Part shown: one piece after another, positions 25,250 to 34,159 of the stretch
Numbering within the stretch: the stretch's first letter is position 1
How the letters are laid out: the number at the start of each line of letters is the position of its first letter
Source: Chloroflexota bacterium
GTDB taxonomy: Bacteria > Chloroflexota > Dehalococcoidia > Lucifugimonadales > UBA2985
NCBI GenBank assembly: GCA_002717805.1
Contig: PBBS01000004.1
Span: 20,613 to 63,546, forward strand
Length of the DNA stretch: 42,934 nucleotides
Reading direction: 5' to 3'
The notes under the pieces: generated by a model
The model's database searches: none
The model's input: only the letters and a program-made list of their open reading frames with translations
Told to the model about the DNA's origin: nothing
Made by a program: the position numbers and the translations under genes

Positions 25250-26212
25250 ATGAGAGGAGTCAGACTCACTGGATACAAACACCTCGAGTTTGTGGAGGCT
25301 CAAACACCTACCCCACAAGAAGGACAAGTCTTAATAAAAACCGAAAGGACATCTATATGCGGCTCTGACCTTAGAACATATGACAGGGCCCATCCAGAAG
25401 AGAATTACCCTTTTGGTCTAGGTGCCCCATGTCATGAATGCCTCGGGGAGGTCGTTGAAACCCAATCTGACGAATTAAAAGTCGGTGACAGAGTAATAGT
25501 CATACCAGTAAATTCAGGTGGCCTAGTTGAATACATGGCAGAATCACCAAACAGATGTATTAAGATCCCAAACGAGGGGGATCTATCAGTCTGGATGATG
25601 TGTCAGCCTGTTGGGACTGTTATGTATGCACTACAAGAATCCGATAACGTCCTGGGGAAAAGTGTAGTTATTTTGAGTCAAGGTCCTATAGGTCTTGCCT
25701 TCACTCAATTAATCGCAATGGCAGGTGCGCGTCAAATAATAGTAACTGATCTCTTAGATTACAGACTGGATATGGCAAAGAAATTGGGAGCAACCCATAC
25801 CCTAAATCCTTTAAGAGACAATATTGAAGAAGCTGTCGCAGAAATTACTGGTGGCCATATGGCAGATATAGTTATAGAGGGATGTGGAAGACCAGAGACT
25901 TGCAATCAAGTATTCAGAGTAATCAAGCAAAGGGGCCAGGCAATACTATTTGGTATGACTCATACTGAAGACTCATTTATGTTTGACTACAATGCTATGT
26001 ATCTAAAGGTTCCTAGAATAAATGTTACTAACTCAGCCCGAGCAGGAGAAAATATCCGTTCCATAGCTGAATGTGTAGACCTAGTAGGAACTGGTAGATT
26101 GGACTTATCGCATTTAGTCACACACAGGATGCAATTTGATGATGTACAAAAGGCCTACGATACCTATAGCGAGAAACAAGATAACTCGCTAAAAGTCGTA
26201 ATGGAAATATAA
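25250..26212 (+). CDS. Zinc-type MDR dehydrogenase without the structural zinc lobe
   Basis: This 320-residue medium-chain dehydrogenase/reductase resembles threonine or sorbitol dehydrogenases. The catalytic-zinc ligands Cys37 (SICGSD) and His62-Glu63 are present. The region of four Cys that binds structural zinc is absent, replaced by VIPVNSGGLVEYMAE. The third ligand position reads QPVGT. The NAD domain starts with VVILSQGPIGLAFTQLIAMAGA (about 142-163). AGGAGG lies just before the ATG. The enolase-superfamily gene follows by 34 bases, so the two probably act on one sugar or hydroxy-acid pathway. Confidence 0.88.
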   Translation: MRGVRLTGYKHLEFVEAQTPTPQEGQVLIKTERTSICGSDLRTYDRAHPEENYPFGLGAPCHECLGEVVETQSDELKVGDRVIVIPVNSGGLVEYMAESPNRCIKIPNEGDLSVWMMCQPVGTVMYALQESDNVLGKSVVILSQGPIGLAFTQLIAMAGARQIIVTDLLDYRLDMAKKLGATHTLNPLRDNIEEAVAEITGGHMADIVIEGCGRPETCNQVFRVIKQRGQAILFGMTHTEDSFMFDYNAMYLKVPRINVTNSARAGENIRSIAECVDLVGTGRLDLSHLVTHRMQFDDVQKAYDTYSEKQDNSLKVVMEI

Positions 26213-26246
26213 GAACGATCATCCGAAACTTTGAGGAATTAAATCC

Positions 26247-27347
26247 ATGATAGTAACTGATGTAAAAATAGAAGTTTATCAATGGCAGCGAACCAAACCT
26301 ATACGTAATGGTCGATATGTCTATCCTACTGATGGATTAAATGTCATAAAAATAGAAACTGATGAAGGCATAACTGGCATAGGTTTATGCGGTGGGGTTA
26401 TGGGGGATAATGGTGAGATAGTAAGCAGCATACTTCAACACATGAAGCAATATGTAATTGGACAAGACCCGTTTAACAACGAAAAAATCTGGGACGAAAT
26501 GTGGCAGCCAAAACTTGTTGGCAGGAGAGGCATAACAACTCGGGTTATAAGCGGAATAGACATAGCCATCTGGGATATAAAAGGGAAGGTTGCAAATCGA
26601 CCTTTATATAAACTACTTGGCGGATTTACAGATAAATCTCCAGTATATGTGGCTGGAGGATACTACGAAGAAGGAAAGGGACTAGATGACTTAGCCCAGG
26701 AAATGATCGAAAGTCTGCAAACAGGTGCAAATGCAATAAAGATGAAAATAGGTGGGGCACCTATAAGAGAAGACGTCGAAAGAATTAGAGTTGTCAGGGA
26801 AGCTGTAGGACCCGACGTAAAATTAATGGTAGATGCGAACTGCGCCTACAAATACTACGAAGCCATAGATATTGCACGGAAGATGGAGCCATATGACATA
26901 TTCTGGTTCGAAGAGCCAATTAACCCCGACGATTATGCAGGACATAAACTTATAAGTAGCTCTACATCTATCCCAATTGCTACCGGTGAAAATGAATACA
27001 CCAGATATGGCTTCAGGGATCTCATAGAGAACAGATGTGTGGCAATATTGCAGCCTGATGCATTGATAATGGGCGGAGTCACAGAATTCATGAAAGTGGC
27101 GGCCCTAGCACAAGCCCATGACTTGACTATAGCTCCTCATGGCAATCAGGATGTCCACGTACATCTGGTTTCAGCCATACCAAATGGGCTCACAGTCGAA
27201 TACTACAGGGGGTCTACGAACCCTATGTGGGGGAAAATGTTCAAGCACACCCTACAAGTAGATGATGGGCACGTCAGCCCTCCTGACCGACCTGGAATAG
27301 GGATTGAGCTTAACCACGAAGCTTTAGCTGCCTACAGGATAATATAG
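26247..27347 (+). CDS. Mandelate racemase / muconate lactonizing enzyme family protein
   Basis: The 366-residue protein is an enolase-superfamily enzyme that abstracts a proton next to a carboxylate. It has the N-terminal capping domain (1-125) and a barrel. Visible catalytic residues are Lys165 and Lys167 (KMK), metal ligands Asp196, Glu222 and Glu248, Asp271, and His298 in APHGN. The Lys-X-Lys plus His-Asp set puts it in the mandelate-racemase subgroup, which contains many sugar-acid dehydratases. It follows the MDR gene by 34 bases and converges on an IlvD/Edd dehydratase with a 2-base gap. Confidence 0.92.
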   Translation: MIVTDVKIEVYQWQRTKPIRNGRYVYPTDGLNVIKIETDEGITGIGLCGGVMGDNGEIVSSILQHMKQYVIGQDPFNNEKIWDEMWQPKLVGRRGITTRVISGIDIAIWDIKGKVANRPLYKLLGGFTDKSPVYVAGGYYEEGKGLDDLAQEMIESLQTGANAIKMKIGGAPIREDVERIRVVREAVGPDVKLMVDANCAYKYYEAIDIARKMEPYDIFWFEEPINPDDYAGHKLISSSTSIPIATGENEYTRYGFRDLIENRCVAILQPDALIMGGVTEFMKVAALAQAHDLTIAPHGNQDVHVHLVSAIPNGLTVEYYRGSTNPMWGKMFKHTLQVDDGHVSPPDRPGIGIELNHEALAAYRII

Positions 27348-27349
27348 CA

Positions 27350-29212
27350 TCACTTGATGGTGTCTAGTCTGAATTTATTCGAAGGCACAAAATCGGTTTT
27401 TATTGGATCACGCTGATCATTTACCCATATCTTCCTGTCTGGATGCATACCTGCACCAAATTTTGCAGAAACGGCAGAAAGTCTCATTCGGTTTAATAGC
27501 CTAGTATCTGCCAATCCAACGGATGGATGTATACCTCCATTTAAGTCGACAATCTTTTGCCAATCCTGTTTCCTTGCACTAAACACAGAGTTGTCCTGCA
27601 GTTCAGTGCAATTGATCTCGTTAGTATTTAGATCAACTATTATCTGATCTCCATCTTGTACCAGGCCTATTTCTCCACCCAATGCTGCTTCTGGTCCAAC
27701 ATGGCCGATGACAAGGCCAACTGAGCCGCCGGAAAAACGAGCGTCAGTCATAAGGCCAACTATTATATTCTGTTGTCGGCACAAAGTTGTTATTCTAGAG
27801 GTCGAGTCCAACATCTCTGGCATACCGGGAGCTCCACTTGGGCCTTCGTAACGAACTATAACCATATCATGATCCTGAAATATATGTGGCTCCTTCTCTA
27901 GGGAGTCTAGTAATGCCCTTTCTCCATCAAATATTCTGGCTTTACCAATGAATACGTTATCCTCCAAGCCTCCTTCAACTCCGGCAAGCTTCAAAACTGC
28001 AGTATATTCAGGTGACAGGTTTCCTCCAAGAACTCTCAGCCCACCCGTATACTTATAGGGATCCTTAACTGTATATATCACTTCTCCGTCTGGCGTAGGA
28101 GGGTTCAGCCTATTGATCTGTTCTGCTAAAGTCTCCCCTGTACACGTAAGTGTTTCTCCGTTCAACAGGCCAGCATCCAGCAATTCCTTCACAATAACCT
28201 GCACACCCCCCTTATCGTCTATATCAATCATAGAATATTTTCCAAATGGTCTGGCATCCACTAAAACCGGCACTACAAATTGAGAAAGATAATTGAATTC
28301 TTCAGCAGACATTATCTCATCGAAAAAATACGCATAACCGGCAGCTCTAGCGATTTCAGGAGCATGAAGAAGAACATTCGTAGAACCACCGATAGCCATG
28401 GCCACAATCACTGCATTCCTGATCGAATCCCTTGAAACGATATCTCTGGGAGTGATCCCTTTATCTATAAGTTGCCTGAGGTATTTCACAAGTTCACCAG
28501 GGAATTGTTCCACTCTCCGTGCATCTTCTGAAGCTGGAGAAACCATATGGAGTGGCTCCATCCCTAATACACCCATAAAGGTTTGCATGGTGTTGTAAGT
28601 AAACATGCCGCCACAACTACCAAAACCAGGGCAAGCCTCACAAGCGATCCTTTTTTTCATATCCTCATCATCGCTTCCGGCAACCTGAAACCCAGAAATT
28701 ATATCTAATCTTTCGTTAGTTACCGAATCTATTCCTGGACGAATTGTTCCGTCTGACATTAGAATTGCTGGTCTATTATGTTCCAGTATGCCTGCTAATG
28801 TTCCAACCGGTGGTTTATCACAAGCTACAACAGCAATAGTACCTTCTAATCCACTTGCACTCAGATGCTCACAAACTGAGTCATGTGTGACCTCCCTGCC
28901 AATCAAAGAGTACCTCATCTCCCTAGTTCCATTTCTCATACCATCAGATGTTGCTATGGTGTATTCGGGTTGTATAAGACGCATGCTCATCTGGCCAGAC
29001 CCACTACCTATCTGACTCCTTAGTTCTTCATGAATTATTTCAACCTTGTTCTGAACTCCCAGATAACACTGAGAATCACCTTTAGTACCGATCACACCCA
29101 CTGACGGTTCATGAATAAGCTCCATATCTGTACCGAGTTGCCGGGCGATTCCGTATGTTTGTGCATTTCTACCCGGATTGTTATCAATAATGACTGTTCT
29201 AGAATTTCTCAC
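27350..29212 (-). CDS. IlvD/Edd family dehydratase
   Basis: This 620-residue Fe-S dehydratase removes water from dihydroxy acids. Cluster Cys candidates are Cys49 (GDSQCY), Cys131 (ACDKPPVG) and Cys200 (GFGSCGGMFTYNTM). GGSTNVLLHAPEIARAAG and GLMTDARFSGGSVGLVIGHVGPEA are the other family blocks. It may be dihydroxy-acid dehydratase for branched-chain amino acids or a sugar-acid dehydratase. The context with an MDR and an enolase-family enzyme, and no ilv gene nearby, favours the latter, so I give no gene symbol. The start is GTG with GGAGAA six bases upstream. Confidence 0.9.
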   Translation of the reverse strand: MRNSRTVIIDNNPGRNAQTYGIARQLGTDMELIHEPSVGVIGTKGDSQCYLGVQNKVEIIHEELRSQIGSGSGQMSMRLIQPEYTIATSDGMRNGTREMRYSLIGREVTHDSVCEHLSASGLEGTIAVVACDKPPVGTLAGILEHNRPAILMSDGTIRPGIDSVTNERLDIISGFQVAGSDDEDMKKRIACEACPGFGSCGGMFTYNTMQTFMGVLGMEPLHMVSPASEDARRVEQFPGELVKYLRQLIDKGITPRDIVSRDSIRNAVIVAMAIGGSTNVLLHAPEIARAAGYAYFFDEIMSAEEFNYLSQFVVPVLVDARPFGKYSMIDIDDKGGVQVIVKELLDAGLLNGETLTCTGETLAEQINRLNPPTPDGEVIYTVKDPYKYTGGLRVLGGNLSPEYTAVLKLAGVEGGLEDNVFIGKARIFDGERALLDSLEKEPHIFQDHDMVIVRYEGPSGAPGMPEMLDSTSRITTLCRQQNIIVGLMTDARFSGGSVGLVIGHVGPEAALGGEIGLVQDGDQIIVDLNTNEINCTELQDNSVFSARKQDWQKIVDLNGGIHPSVGLADTRLLNRMRLSAVSAKFGAGMHPDRKIWVNDQRDPIKTDFVPSNKFRLDTIK

Positions 29213-29400
29213 AACGTATTCTCCAATGGCTATAATGGATAATCATAGCATATAAAGTACAAGTCATATGGTTTGTCACCAAAGGAATTATCTAACAGAC
29301 ATAATAGAAATTAATGCTGTAATCCGACCATAGAGATAAGCAAATTAGAGGAATCCGGAGCACTGAAATAATTCTAATCGATCGCAGCCAGTAAAATTGA

Positions 29401-30339
29401 TTAGAATACTATCACGCATCTACCTCTGGTTCCTCGTGCCTCAAGACGCCTATGAGCTTCACTTGTTTCCTCAGGGTTATATGTTCCTGCCACTCTTAGT
29501 GTAATAACTCCTGATTCTGCAAAATCCCGCAATTGGTCTAGTAGATCACTTCTATGGTCATAATCCCGAACGGAAGTACGATGGAAAGTGATATCGCGTT
29601 CACCTGTACCTCTCCAACCTCTTACTGAAGCAAATGTTCCCCCGTCCCGGACTGCCCCAACCGCCAATTCAGTGAGAACCGCCCCATCTGCAAGTCCATC
29701 TACTCCTTCTGGCATCACTCTCCGAACCTGCTCAGAGAAGTCATCACCTCTTGGAACTATGATATCAGCTCCAAGAGAATTCACGAGGGCTTCGTCAGTG
29801 GGAGATGCATCTGCGATTACTCTAAGTCCCTCATGCTTAGCAATTTGAATTACATATCCTCCGTATATACCTGCAGCTCCAGTCACTGCAATTGTCTGAC
29901 CAGTAGTAAGGCCCAATTGGTCCAAGGATTGTCGAGCGGTTAAGCCATTCATTGGAAGTGTAGAAACCTCAGGATGAGAAAATCCGTTCGGTGCTTTAGT
30001 GACCGCATCAATGCTTAATACAATGCTTTCACGATATGCACCATGACTTCCAACTGGTACCACCATAGCCATTACAAGTGTACCTACGGACAGATCTGTT
30101 TCTGACCCAGGGCCGATTTCATCTATAACTCCTGCTACATCCATGCCTGGTATATATGGAGGGGTAACAGTGCTAAGCGCTTCGGCTCTCGACCCATTTC
30201 TCAGCATCAAATCAGTGGGGTTGACTGCAGCTGCATGCACACGGATTCTTACTTCACCTTGTGCAGGATGAACCTCAGGTAGATCTACAACTTGCAATAC
30301 ATCTGGGTCTCCGAAATTTAATATACCTACAGCTCGCAT
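29401..30339 (-). CDS. Quinone oxidoreductase-like MDR protein
   Basis: The 312-residue protein is a zinc-free MDR enzyme like NADPH:quinone oxidoreductase. It has HAAAVNPTDLMLRNG (about 35-49), PYIPGMDVAGVIDEIGPG (about 61-78), the Rossmann start TIAVTGAAGIYGGYVIQIAK (about 149-168) and a C-terminal GRCVIVF. No catalytic Cys or His ligand is visible. GAGGAG lies ten bases before the ATG. The 188 bases between it and the dehydratase upstream hold no gene. Confidence 0.88.
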   Translation of the reverse strand: MRAVGILNFGDPDVLQVVDLPEVHPAQGEVRIRVHAAAVNPTDLMLRNGSRAEALSTVTPPYIPGMDVAGVIDEIGPGSETDLSVGTLVMAMVVPVGSHGAYRESIVLSIDAVTKAPNGFSHPEVSTLPMNGLTARQSLDQLGLTTGQTIAVTGAAGIYGGYVIQIAKHEGLRVIADASPTDEALVNSLGADIIVPRGDDFSEQVRRVMPEGVDGLADGAVLTELAVGAVRDGGTFASVRGWRGTGERDITFHRTSVRDYDHRSDLLDQLRDFAESGVITLRVAGTYNPEETSEAHRRLEARGTRGRCVIVF

Positions 30340-30415
30340 CTAATTCACACTCCTCTTATAACTGATTCTCGTGATTATACATTAAAAAAATTGAGGTCTA
30401 TGTCAATTCGAACAA

Positions 30416-31381
30416 CTATTTGAGGTTATTAGTCGTGAGGAACCTTATATGGTCTGGAGTAGTTCCACAACAACCACCAACTATTATTGCCCCACATCTA
30501 ACCCATTCACGAACATACTCTAAATATTTCTCAGGATCAGTAGCCCCAAGAGCTCGGCGGTATTTCTCCCATTGGCTTCCCTGTTCTTGGTTCTGTGTTA
30601 TTCCTCGTTCATCGTCAATACTACCTCCATGAGCATAAGCACCCATAGGAAGTGATGTACAATTCCTCAATTCCTTTAAGGCATCGGCTGTCACTTTGGG
30701 GGGAGAATGCATTATGCAAAATGCTTTCACATTTGGGGATGAGCTAGCAATAACGGCATCAGATATTGTTTCACCTGCATACCTTCCTGCAATGCCCAAA
30801 TAAATCTGACCGTCATGATTCTCGCAGGACAAACCCACCCAGATTGGTAGTCCTGTTTCTGTAGCTGCTTGGACTGCAGCCTTCAAATCCACGGTACGAG
30901 AAAACATTTCTAACGCTATTAGTTGTATTCCTGATTCAACAAGAATCTTAACTTGTTCTCTATAATCTTGTAGAGCTTCTTCATACGAAGGAGTAACTTC
31001 AGGATGTCCTTTTGGCTCGAATGCTGACATGGATCCAGCTATTACCACCGTTTCAGCCCCATCGCAATGTTCCCTGGCTTCTATAGCTAGTGATACGGAT
31101 TTTTGATTGATTTCTTCTGTCTGTGCAGACAATCCCTCATTTGCTAATGTAGCTCGGCTAGTTGAGAAAGTGTTCGTAGTTATTATTTCTGCCCCAGCAA
31201 GAATATAGTCTATATGTATCTGTCGGACCATATCCGGAAATTCTGTATTGGTGTTGGCTGACCAAGAACCTCTGGGATCTATTGTAACCCCGCGCCTTGA
31301 GATCTCTGTTCCAGTGCCACCATCCATTACTATGATACGTCCAGAATCCAACTTGTTCTGCAAGGAACTAATAGAATCCAT
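30416..31381 (-). CDS. Homocysteine S-methyltransferase family protein
   Basis: A 321-residue barrel enzyme that transfers a methyl group to homocysteine or a related thiol (MHT/MMUM-like). It shows VMDGGTGTEISRRG (about 19-32), ITTNTFSTSRATL and the zinc-binding Cys residues: GLSCENHDG and VGGCCGTTPDHI near the end. The chosen ATG 31381 is the first Met that does not overlap tRNA-Gly. The Shine-Dalgarno GGAGG is 12 bases before it, but only 6 before an in-frame CTG at 31387, so the start may be CTG. Confidence 0.9.
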   Translation of the reverse strand: MDSISSLQNKLDSGRIIVMDGGTGTEISRRGVTIDPRGSWSANTNTEFPDMVRQIHIDYILAGAEIITTNTFSTSRATLANEGLSAQTEEINQKSVSLAIEAREHCDGAETVVIAGSMSAFEPKGHPEVTPSYEEALQDYREQVKILVESGIQLIALEMFSRTVDLKAAVQAATETGLPIWVGLSCENHDGQIYLGIAGRYAGETISDAVIASSSPNVKAFCIMHSPPKVTADALKELRNCTSLPMGAYAHGGSIDDERGITQNQEQGSQWEKYRRALGATDPEKYLEYVREWVRCGAIIVGGCCGTTPDHIRFLTTNNLK

Positions 31382-31413
31382 ATCCAGTTGTAACCTCCAA
31401 TGTAAAGTTAATA

Positions 31414-31488
31414 TGGAGCGGGTGATGAGGATCGAACTCACGACAACTTGCTTGGGAAGCAAGAGCTCTACCACTGAGCTACACCCGC
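31414..31488 (-). tRNA. tRNA-Gly (anticodon CCC)
   Basis: Complete cloverleaf on the minus strand: acceptor GCGGGTG/CACCCGC, D stem GCTC/GAGC, anticodon stem CTTGC/GCAAG with loop TTCCCAA (anticodon CCC), T loop TTCGATC. The discriminator is T and CCA is encoded at 31414-31416. It reads GGG. It lies 32 bases upstream of the methyltransferase gene and may share its transcript. Confidence 0.95.
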
Positions 31489-31580
31489 TAATCGTCTATT
31501 TTCGTGCCTGAAAACAACCTTGGCATTATAGCAGAGGTCTATGAATTTGTCTTAGGACAGAGGTTAGGGCACCAGTAGGA

Positions 31581-31611
31581 TTGCATAATGTGCTTATAGA
31601 TTTAGTATAAT
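31581..31611 (+). promoter_or_regulatory. Possible promoter of the CoA-transferase gene
   Basis: TTGCAT at 31581-31586 and a perfect TATAAT at 31606-31611, with a long 19-base spacer, 30 bases before the GTG start. Confidence 0.5.
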
Positions 31612-31641
31612 GGGCTAGCGGCTTCGATAGAAGGAGTACTA

Positions 31642-32841
31642 GTGAATTCAGGACCTCTAAAAGGCATGACGGTAATCGACCTTAGCAATATGATCGCTGG
31701 TGGAACAACTACGAGTCATCTAGCAGACTTTGGAGCCCGTGTAATCAAAGTAGAAAGGCCAGATATCGGCGATCCGATACGAGCCTGGGGACCATTTAAA
31801 GATGGGGAATCAATCTGGTGGAACGTTCTCTCACGGAATAAAGAATCTATCACCTTGAATCTAACCACAACCCAAGGCCAAGAGATTCTAAAAAAACTAA
31901 TCGCTGAAGCTGACATTCTAGTGGAATCATTCAGAGCTCACACATTAGAAAAATGGGGATTGGACTATAAAACCCTGTCCAACATTAACAGATCCATAAT
32001 AGTTGTCCACATATCTGGGTATGGACAAACAGGCCCATATAGCGACCGTCCCGGTTTCGGATCCATAGCGGAAGCAATGAGCGGATTTGTAAACGCTAAT
32101 GGATTTCCAGATCAATCCCCAATCTTGCCACCAATGCCACTAGCAGATGAACTAGCGGGAACTTTCGCTGCTATGTCAATACTAATGGCTACATACGAAC
32201 TCAATAAAGGCAATTCGGGCATGGGACAAGAAATAGATGTGAGCCTATACGAGCCTTTGTTCCGCCTTCTTATACCCAATGTCAGCCAATTTGATCAACT
32301 AGGAATACTAGTTTCTAGATTAGGGAATCGATTCCCAGATGGAGCACCTCGTAATTTATATATATCCCAAGATGGCAAATGGATCGCTTTATCCGCGAAC
32401 ACTCAGGGAGTATGGGAACAACTTGCAAAAGCAATCGGACGAGAAGATCTAATTATCGATCCTAGATTTACCACCAACAGTCAAAGAGTCACTAATGTTG
32501 AACACTTAGACGCAATTATTCAAGGTTGGTTTTCCTCCAAGACTATCAGTGAGATACTGGACATACTTAATCGTGCGGGGGCAGTAGTTTTCCCCATATA
32601 CAATACTGACCAAATTATGGAAGACCCCCAATACAACGCACGTGGTAACATTGTGGACGTCCCCCATGAAATTCTAGGTAACATCAAGATGCCATCCCCA
32701 ATACCAATAATGAGCAGAACCCCAGGAAGCGTACACAGACCAGGCCCAATACTAGGTGGTGATAACATCAATGTATATCAAGAATTCCTGGGAATTTCCG
32801 AAACGGATATAACTGACTGGAAAGAAAAGGGAATAATATAG
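31642..32841 (+). CDS. Class III (CaiB/BaiF) CoA-transferase
   Basis: The 399-residue enzyme moves CoA between carboxylic acids through an aspartyl-anhydride intermediate. It begins with GPLKGMTVIDLSNMIAGG and has ADFGARVIKVERP (about 28-40), the typical N-terminal blocks. The expected nucleophile is Asp169 in PLADELAGTF. ISGYGQTGPYSDRPGFG (about 124-140) is another family block. GTG start with AAGGAG seven bases upstream. The acid substrate is unknown. It converges on selD. Confidence 0.93.
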   Translation: MNSGPLKGMTVIDLSNMIAGGTTTSHLADFGARVIKVERPDIGDPIRAWGPFKDGESIWWNVLSRNKESITLNLTTTQGQEILKKLIAEADILVESFRAHTLEKWGLDYKTLSNINRSIIVVHISGYGQTGPYSDRPGFGSIAEAMSGFVNANGFPDQSPILPPMPLADELAGTFAAMSILMATYELNKGNSGMGQEIDVSLYEPLFRLLIPNVSQFDQLGILVSRLGNRFPDGAPRNLYISQDGKWIALSANTQGVWEQLAKAIGREDLIIDPRFTTNSQRVTNVEHLDAIIQGWFSSKTISEILDILNRAGAVVFPIYNTDQIMEDPQYNARGNIVDVPHEILGNIKMPSPIPIMSRTPGSVHRPGPILGGDNINVYQEFLGISETDITDWKEKGII

Positions 32842-32867
32842 GAAATTAGGATTCTAATTTTATTTCA

Positions 32868-32885
32868 GATCACACTGCTGTGATC
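32868..32885. repeat. Inverted repeat between convergent genes
   Basis: GATCACA and TGTGATC form a perfect 7-bp stem with loop CTGC, midway between the CoA-transferase and selD stops. There is no T tract directly after it on either strand, so terminator function is possible but not shown. Confidence 0.55.
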
Positions 32886-32906
32886 GTAAAAAACCATAAG
32901 AATATA

Positions 32907-33956
32907 CTAAGGCAAAATGTTTATGTGAAACTGTCCTTCTAGATCAACAACATCCCCAATCACTGACGAAATATTGTTGCCGGATTTTCCGAGTTGACCA
33001 ATCAACAGTTCTAATTTAGATTCATCCACAGAAATAAGTAACCCACCCGAAGTCTGTGGGTCACAGAGAATCAATTTCATATGATCCTCCAGAGATGGAT
33101 CCCAGCTTACCAAATCTGCCACATAATCTATATTCCGATTCGTTCCGTCGGGGAAAATGTTTGATTTTGCTAACTCCAGAGAACCATCCAGAATTGGGAC
33201 TTTAGACGAATATATATTGGCAGCAACACCAGAACTAGTCATCATATCTTTCATGTGACCCAATAAGCCAAATCCGGTAATATCTGTACAAGAATTAACT
33301 CCAACATCCATCATAGCTTCAGATGCATCTTTGTTAAGCAGACTCATAGACTCTAATGCTTTATCCATTGTCAGCTTATTCACTACATTCTGCTTGCCTC
33401 CCGTGGTTATCAACCCTGTGCCTATAGGTTTCGTCAAAATCAATTTGTCTCCAACCTTAGACCCAGATTTGGTTACCTCCTTACCAGGCTCCAAACTACC
33501 TATCACAGCCATTCCATACTTGGGCTCTTCATCATTTATAGTATGCCCACCTACAATTATTACTCCGGCTTCGGCGGCTTTTTCTTGTCCACCTTTCTGG
33601 ATCTCAGACAGTATTTCTATAGGCAGATCGCTAGGGAAACAGGCTATGTTTAAAGCCAAAAACGGCTTACCTCCCATAGCATAAATATCGCTAATAGAGT
33701 TAGCAGCAGAAATAGCCCCATAAAACCATGGATCATCTACTATTGGCGGAAAGAAATCAACAGTTACAACTAATGCCTGACTTTCAGACATCTTGTATAC
33801 AGCGGCATCATCGCCGGTGGCAGAACCCACGATTAAATTCGGGTTTTCCGGTATATTCAGTTGACGCAGAACCTGAGCCAAGTCACTTGGACTAAACTTG
33901 GCAGCTCAACCTGCGCACTTTGTTAGATCTGTAAGCCGTATGCTATGGTGATCCAT
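32907..33956 (-). CDS. selD: Selenide, water dikinase SelD, itself a selenoprotein (Sec17)
   Basis: SelD makes selenophosphate from selenide and ATP, the selenium donor for Sec-tRNA and for selenouridine. Read from ATG 33956 (AGGAAGG seven bases upstream), the frame gives MDHHSIRLTDLTKCAG, then TGA as codon 17 (complement of 33906-33908), then AAKFSPSDLAQVLRQL and the rest of a normal SelD, 349 residues in all. Codon 17 is where E. coli SelD has catalytic Cys17, and Lys20 follows at its known place, so the TGA is read as selenocysteine. GSATGDDAAVY, GGKPFLALNI and ITGFGLLGHM are family blocks. An internal start at 33881 would remove the active site. Confidence 0.94.
33874..33905 (-). promoter_or_regulatory. 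Candidate SECIS hairpin after the selD UGA
   Basis: Just after the UGA, GCCAAGU and ACUUGGC can pair around a 12-base loop, and UGA itself can pair with the UCA beyond. Another fold pairs GCCA/UGGC and AGUC/GACU with a CAAGU loop 16 bases after the UGA, nearer to bacterial SECIS spacing. Neither loop clearly shows the G expected at its start. Confidence 0.5.
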
Positions 33957-34054
33957 AAACTACCTTCCTATCCTAATATTAGTACTGTAATCAATATTAA
34001 CACACACTTAATTAATCAAATAAAGAGTTGCAAATACTATACGAGTTTAACAAT

Positions 34055-34084
34055 TGAATCAGGTTCCGAAATGAGACCTATTCA
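34055..34084. promoter_or_regulatory. Imperfect inverted repeat upstream of trpA promoter
   Basis: TGAAT-C-AGGT (34055-34064) pairs with ACCTATTCA (34076-34084), nine pairs with one bulged C, around an 11-base loop. It ends 6 bases before the presumed -35 of trpA, so it could be an operator for trpA or selD. Confidence 0.35.
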
Positions 34085-34090
34085 GACTGG

Positions 34091-34119
34091 TTGCCTGCTG
34101 CTGTGAGAGCATGTTATAT
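34091..34119 (+). promoter_or_regulatory. Probable trpA promoter
   Basis: TTGCCT (34091-34096), 17 bases, TTATAT (34114-34119); a one-base shift gives TATATT with an 18-base spacer. The trpA ATG is 40 bases downstream. Confidence 0.55.
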
Positions 34120-34159
34120 TCAAATGCAATGCTAAAACACACGAGGTATTTACTCTGAT

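Noticed and set aside
31382-31474. N-terminal extension of the homocysteine methyltransferase
   Set aside because: It would be translated through tRNA-Gly and does not resemble the family.
32907-33881. SelD starting at 33881 without the N-terminus
   Set aside because: It lacks the active-site Cys/Sec and the catalytic Lys. The upstream frame through TGA restores a full SelD with a good Shine-Dalgarno.
33906-33908. TGA as a general sense codon (alternative genetic code)
   Set aside because: Several genes here end in TGA at their normal length (tyrS, aroH, Gfo/Idh), so TGA is a stop in general and recoded only in selD.
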